A DNA stretch of 64,000 nt, from contig NZ_JAANCM010000002.1 of NCBI RefSeq assembly GCF_011603255.1, positions 248,001 to 312,000 on the forward strand. The letters run 5' to 3'. A model generated the notes under the pieces. That model ran no database searches. It had not been told where the DNA came from and saw only the letters and a list, made by a program, of their open reading frames with translations. A program made the translations under genes and the position numbers. Positions 60,172 to 64,000 of this stretch are shown here, piece by piece (position 1 is the stretch's first letter; the number at the start of each line of letters is the position of its first letter). The DNA comes from Ferranicluibacter rubi. Its GTDB lineage: Bacteria > Pseudomonadota > Alphaproteobacteria > Rhizobiales > Rhizobiaceae.

Positions 60172-62883
60172 CTATCCCTTCTGTGCCTTGGCGGCGGCCG
60201 CAGTCTTGGGTTTTGCAGCAGCCTTCGTCTTTGTCGTCGTCTTCGCCGCAGGCTTGGCCTTGGCGGCGGCGCGCGGCTTGGCAACCTTTTCGTCGCCGTC
60301 CGCTGCAGCTTTGGCCTTGGCAGGCTTTGCAGCCTTCGCCTTGACGGCCTTGGCCTTCACGGGTTTCGCCTTGCCTGCACGCTCTGCAAGAAGCGGCAGT
60401 GCTTCTTCGAGCGTCACCGATGTCGGATCCTTGCCCTTGGGCAGGGTCGCGTTCACCTTGCCCCAGTTGACATAGGGTCCATAACGCCCATCGCGAACGG
60501 TAATCGCACCGCCATCGGGATGTTCACCGAGATCCTTCAGAGCGGCCACGGCCGCACCGCGACCGGCTGGGCCCTTGGATGCCTTGTCCGCCAGCACCGA
60601 GACGGCGCGGTTGAGGCCGATCGAGAACACGTCCTCGATGGTCTCGACATTCGCATATTTCCCGTCATGCAGGATAAACGGCCCGTAGCGGCCGAGGCCG
60701 GACGAGATCATCTTGCCGGATTCCGGATGCTGGCCGATGTCGCGCGGCAGCGACAGGAGGGCCAGGGCCTTCTCATGGTCGATGCTCGCCGGCGTCCAGC
60801 CCTTGGGCAGGCTGGAGCGCTTGGCCTCCTTGCCTTCGCCGCGCTGGACGTAAGGGCCGAACCGGCCGTTGCGCAGCGTGATCTCCTCGTCCGTGTGCGG
60901 GTCCTTGCCCAGTGCCTGCGGCTCGTTCGACGCCTGCGCTTCCGCATCGCCATCCGAGGACAGCTGGCGGGTGAAATTGCAATCGGGATAGTTCGAGCAG
61001 CCGACGAACGCGCCATACTTGCCGAGCTTCAGCGACAGCTTGCCGGTGCCGCAGACCTGACAGATCCGGGGATCGCTGCCATCCTCGCGCTTGGGGAAGA
61101 CGAGCGGTGCGAGTTCCTCGTTGAGCGCATCAAGGACGTTGGTGACCCGCAGCTCCTTGGTGTCTTCGATCTGCGCGAAAAAGTCTTTCCAGAAGTCGCG
61201 AAGCACATCCTTCCAATTTAGCTCGCCAGCGGAAATCCGGTCGAGCTTCTCTTCGAGCGATGCCGTGAAGTCGTACTCGACATAGCGGTGGAAGAAGCTT
61301 TCGAGGAACGCCGTGACGAGGCGGCCCTTGGCTTCCGGGATCAGCTTGCGCTTGTCGATGACGACGTATTCGCGGTCCCGCAGGGTGGCGAGCGTCGAAG
61401 CATAGGTCGAGGGACGGCCGATGCCGAGCTCTTCCATGCGCTTGATGAGGCTTGCTTCCGAGTAGCGCGGCGGCGGCTCGGTGAAATGTTGGCTCGCATT
61501 GATCTTCTGCTTGGCGACGGTCTCGCTTGCGCGGATCTCCGGCAGACGGCCTTCGTCCTCGCCATCATCGCTCTGCTCGCCGTCTTCCTTCTGGTCTGTA
61601 TAGGCGGCGATGAAGCCGTCGAAGCGGATGACGGAGCCGACGGCGCGCAGGCCGGCCTTGCGGTCGCCGTTTTCTGCGAGGATCTCGACGGTTGTCCGCT
61701 CGATCTCGGCCGACGCCATCTGGCTGGCGATACCGCGCTTCCAGATCAGGTCGTAGAGGCGCAGCTGGTCGGTATCGAGAAAGCGGCGCAGCTGGTCCGG
61801 CGTGCGGGTGAAGTCTGTCGGGCGGATCGCCTCGTGGGCTTCCTGCGCATTCTTCGCCTTGGTCGAATAGATTCGGGCCTTTTCAGGCACGTAGCGCGCG
61901 CCGAATTGGTCGCCGATGGCGCTGCGGGCAGCATCGATCGCTTCGCCGGCCATCTGCACGCCGTCGGTTCGCATATAGGTGATGAGACCGACGGTCTCGC
62001 CGCCGAGGTCGAGACCTTCATAAAGCCGCTGGGCGACCTGCATGGTGCGCGATGCGGAGAAGCCGAGCTTCGAGGATGCCGCCTGCTGCAGCGTCGAGGT
62101 GGTGAAGGGCGGCGAGGGGTTGCGCTTGACGGGCTTCGCCTCGACGGTATCCACGACGTAGGAGGCGCCTTCGAGCAGGGCCTTCAGGTCGGTTGCCTGT
62201 TCGCCATTGCCGACCGAGCGCGCCTGCAGGCGCTTGCCGTCTGCGGCCACGAGGCGGGCTTCGAAATCGTCGCCGCGCGGCGTCTTCAGGATGGCGGAGA
62301 GGTTCCAGTATTCTTCCGAGACGAACCGCTCGATCTCCGACTCTCGGTCGCAGACGAGGCGCAGCGCGACGGACTGCACGCGGCCGGCCGAACGGGCACC
62401 GGGCAGCTTGCGCCACAGGACCGGCGACAGGTTGAAGCCGACGAGATAGTCGAGCGCGCGGCGTGCGAGATAGGCATCCACCAAGGGAACGTCGATGTCG
62501 CGCGGATTGGCCATCGCGTCGAGCACGGCCTTCTTGGTGATGGCGTTGAAGACGACTCGGCTGACGGGCTTGTCGCCGATCAGCTTCTTCTTGCGCAGCA
62601 GATCGAGCACATGCCAGGAAATCGCTTCGCCTTCGCGATCCGGGTCGGTTGCGAGAATGAGGCCATCGGCGTTCTTCAAGGCAGCGCCGATGTCGTTCAT
62701 TCGCTTGGCGGACGCGCTGTCCACCTCCCAGATCATGGCGAAGTCTTCGTCGGGCTTGACCGAGCCGTCCTTGGCCGGAAGGTCGCGAACGTGACCGAAC
62801 GAGGCCAGAACCGTGTAGCCGGGGCCGAGATATTTGTTGATGGTCTTTGCTTTAGCCGGCGATTCAACGACGACGACATTCAT
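60172..62883 (-). CDS. topA: DNA topoisomerase I
   Basis: A 903-residue type IA topoisomerase relaxing negative supercoils. The Toprim start is MNVVVVESPAKAKTINKYLG; the active-site Tyr is in LITYMRTDGVQ near residue 318; one C4 zinc ribbon (CQVCGTGKLSLKLG ... GCSNYPDC) and several YGPYV-type repeats follow, ending in a long Lys/Ala tail. Two further in-frame ATGs at 62889 and 62901 are possible starts. It leads the leftward topA-rnr-DUF983-nudix-MFS set, with dprA upstream. Confidence 0.96.
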   Translation of the reverse strand: MNVVVVESPAKAKTINKYLGPGYTVLASFGHVRDLPAKDGSVKPDEDFAMIWEVDSASAKRMNDIGAALKNADGLILATDPDREGEAISWHVLDLLRKKKLIGDKPVSRVVFNAITKKAVLDAMANPRDIDVPLVDAYLARRALDYLVGFNLSPVLWRKLPGARSAGRVQSVALRLVCDRESEIERFVSEEYWNLSAILKTPRGDDFEARLVAADGKRLQARSVGNGEQATDLKALLEGASYVVDTVEAKPVKRNPSPPFTTSTLQQAASSKLGFSASRTMQVAQRLYEGLDLGGETVGLITYMRTDGVQMAGEAIDAARSAIGDQFGARYVPEKARIYSTKAKNAQEAHEAIRPTDFTRTPDQLRRFLDTDQLRLYDLIWKRGIASQMASAEIERTTVEILAENGDRKAGLRAVGSVIRFDGFIAAYTDQKEDGEQSDDGEDEGRLPEIRASETVAKQKINASQHFTEPPPRYSEASLIKRMEELGIGRPSTYASTLATLRDREYVVIDKRKLIPEAKGRLVTAFLESFFHRYVEYDFTASLEEKLDRISAGELNWKDVLRDFWKDFFAQIEDTKELRVTNVLDALNEELAPLVFPKREDGSDPRICQVCGTGKLSLKLGKYGAFVGCSNYPDCNFTRQLSSDGDAEAQASNEPQALGKDPHTDEEITLRNGRFGPYVQRGEGKEAKRSSLPKGWTPASIDHEKALALLSLPRDIGQHPESGKMISSGLGRYGPFILHDGKYANVETIEDVFSIGLNRAVSVLADKASKGPAGRGAAVAALKDLGEHPDGGAITVRDGRYGPYVNWGKVNATLPKGKDPTSVTLEEALPLLAERAGKAKPVKAKAVKAKAAKPAKAKAAADGDEKVAKPRAAAKAKPAAKTTTKTKAAAKPKTAAAAKAQKG

Positions 62884-63292
62884 GGTCATAGGATTCAGCA
62901 ACCATAGAGAGGGGTGACGGACTTCCCTCAGCCGTCACGCCGGGAACTTTTGAAGCCCCGACATGGAGGGGGATTTCGTCGCGGTCAAGTGGCGACCATG
63001 AAATTAGCCAGTTTGCATAGACGATCGACAGACCCGCAACCTGTTCATTTTCAGGCGTTTGACGATCTTTCGACAAGGTGTCGCGCCCGAAGGCTCGCCA
63101 GCCCGGAATACAACGCGCCACAACCTTTGAGGGATAATGTTATTATTGCAATTAGGAATATTTGCGTTATCGTCGGCGGAAGAGAAGAGAGTGCACCGAC
63201 GGACAGGCAGTGGTGATGGCCGCACAGGTTGTTGCCGCGTGTGCTGTCGGCTGCCCGCTCGGGATCGAGGCCAAGCCCAACAGGACGTATTC
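62884..63292. other. Intergenic region between topA and the small rightward gene
   Basis: About 400 bases, with no gene I can support. An AT-rich block at 63126-63170 (GATAATGTTATTATTGCAATT) is the likely promoter region for the rightward gene; topA may have its own promoter or be read from dprA. Confidence 0.35.
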
Positions 63293-63550
63293 ATGGTGCC
63301 CGTACACAAAGACGCTGCTGTTCCCGCGACACCTGACGACGAGAGCCTCGCCTATATTCGTCAGATGCTCGCAGAGCTGCGTGGTGTCGCGGACGAAAAG
63401 GGTGCCGACATGCTCTGCTACCTCCTGGAGATGGCCTATGTCGAGGCGGGCGACCTCATTTCCGGCCGCCGCGCCCTGTCAGCCAAGGGGCTCAAGAGAA
63501 ACGAGGCCGCCGGGGTGGCGGTGAAGCCGGCCGGCAAGATCAAGCTCTAG
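63293..63550 (+). CDS. Conserved small helical protein (85 aa)
   Basis: An 85-residue protein of unknown function. The central part ([21 protein letters not shown] and [21 protein letters not shown]) forms two amphipathic helices and resembles a short conserved rhizobial protein known only as hypothetical. AGGA lies about 9 bases before the ATG. Its last 24 codons overlap the dprA 3' end in antisense; the tail there (Lys/Ala/Gly-rich) is probably less conserved. Confidence 0.7.
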   Translation: MVPVHKDAAVPATPDDESLAYIRQMLAELRGVADEKGADMLCYLLEMAYVEAGDLISGRRALSAKGLKRNEAAGVAVKPAGKIKL

Positions 63551-64000
63551 CAGCACGAGATAGACCGCCGAGGCGGCAAAGCCCGTATGGCGGATGATGT
63601 CGTCGGTCTCGACCGGCGTCGGCCCGAGCGCATCGATGATCGCCTCGCGCTCCCGGTCGCCGGGTAGCGCAGCTGCGGGCCGCCTTTCGGTGCCGATGTC
63701 CACGTCGTTCTCCGCTTCGCGCGCCTGAGGCTGGTCGAACAGGTCGATGCGGCTGAGCGGCGCCAGCGCCTCCAGAATGTCGCGCGCTTCCGTCGTCACC
63801 ACGGCGCCGTCCTTCAGGAGACCATTGGTGCCGTGGCACCGGGGATCGAGCGGCGACCCCGGCACGGCAAAGACGAGACGCCCGAAATCGGCGGCGTAGC
63901 GCGCCGTGATCAGCGATCCGGAGCGACTTGCAGCCTCCACGACGGCAAGCCCCAGCGCCACGCCGGCAATCAACCGGTTGCGGCGCGGGAAGTCGCGCGC
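63479..64000 (-). CDS. dprA: DNA-processing protein DprA (partial, cut by window edge)
   Basis: The C-terminal 173 residues of DprA/Smf, which loads RecA on incoming single-stranded DNA in natural transformation. Visible are [30 protein letters not shown] and [24 protein letters not shown] of the Rossmann-like core, and the C-terminal winged helix ([37 protein letters not shown]). The N-terminus lies beyond base 64000. Leftward, with topA downstream. Confidence 0.93.
   Translation of the reverse strand, partial: ARDFPRRNRLIAGVALGLAVVEAASRSGSLITARYAADFGRLVFAVPGSPLDPRCHGTNGLLKDGAVVTTEARDILEALAPLSRIDLFDQPQAREAENDVDIGTERRPAAALPGDREREAIIDALGPTPVETDDIIRHTGFAASAVYLVLLELDLAGRLHRHPGGLVSLEPLG

Overview
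The window is high-GC chromosomal DNA of an alphaproteobacterium, almost certainly a Rhizobiaceae member (Rhizobium/Agrobacterium/Ensifer/Shinella type). The support is gene content and order: lon-hupB; a nuoA-N operon with rhizobial accessory genes; birA, RNase J and DUF1467 after nuoN; proS-lolC-lolD-dnaE; divK-pleD followed by an EcpR1-like sRNA and rpmG; and dprA-topA-rnr-DUF983-nudix-MFS. It is mostly core genome. No prophage, integrative element, CRISPR array or rRNA operon is visible.

Layout. 1-3.6 kb: lon protease and the HU gene hupB, each followed by a clear terminator. 3.7-11.5 kb: an exported phytase-like/esterase-like protein, a MarR regulator, and a yhaO/yhaN (SbcD/SbcC-like) DNA-repair pair. 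11.7-15.6 kb: small hypothetical genes, an HWE-type sensor kinase with a single-domain response regulator, and, divergent from them, three small genes behind a GGAAC-N17-TGTT motif that looks like an EcfG (general stress) promoter. The last of the three encodes a 52-residue proline-rich peptide. 16-21.5 kb: an oppABC(DF) peptide importer with a large rhizobial-type intergenic palindrome between oppA and oppB. 21.7-22.3 kb: tRNA-Val(TAC) and tRNA-Asp(GTC).

22.6-39.2 kb: the full 14-subunit complex I operon, interrupted between nuoC and nuoD by a four-helix-bundle (23S IVS/S23-type) gene flanked by inverted repeats. Its expected ATG start appears broken by one inserted base. A 56-codon gene overlaps the nuoD stop, and a helix-hairpin-helix gene sits between nuoF and nuoG. 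39.2-46.2 kb: birA, rnj, a DUF1467 membrane protein, a leftward microprotein candidate with its own terminator, proS and lolC/lolD. 46.2-50.1 kb: a 28-codon single-membrane-span microprotein directly behind three GAAC half-sites spaced 11 bp (two overlapping alphaproteobacterial LexA boxes), then dnaE.

50.2-52.6 kb (leftward): an L,D-transpeptidase, a HAD-like protein and DUF3572. 52.7-55.3 kb: divK-pleD, a sRNA candidate matching EcpR1 by location and structure, and leftward rpmG. 55.4-64 kb (leftward): dprA (cut by the window edge), topA, rnr, DUF983, a Nudix hydrolase and an MFS transporter; a small rightward gene overlaps the dprA 3' end.

The strongest lead for something undescribed is the LexA-box-controlled 28-residue membrane peptide upstream of dnaE. 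It has the size, membrane character and regulation expected of an SOS cell-division inhibitor like Caulobacter SidA, although homology cannot be shown here. Next are the inverted-repeat cassette inside the nuo operon and the EcfG-linked small-gene cluster.
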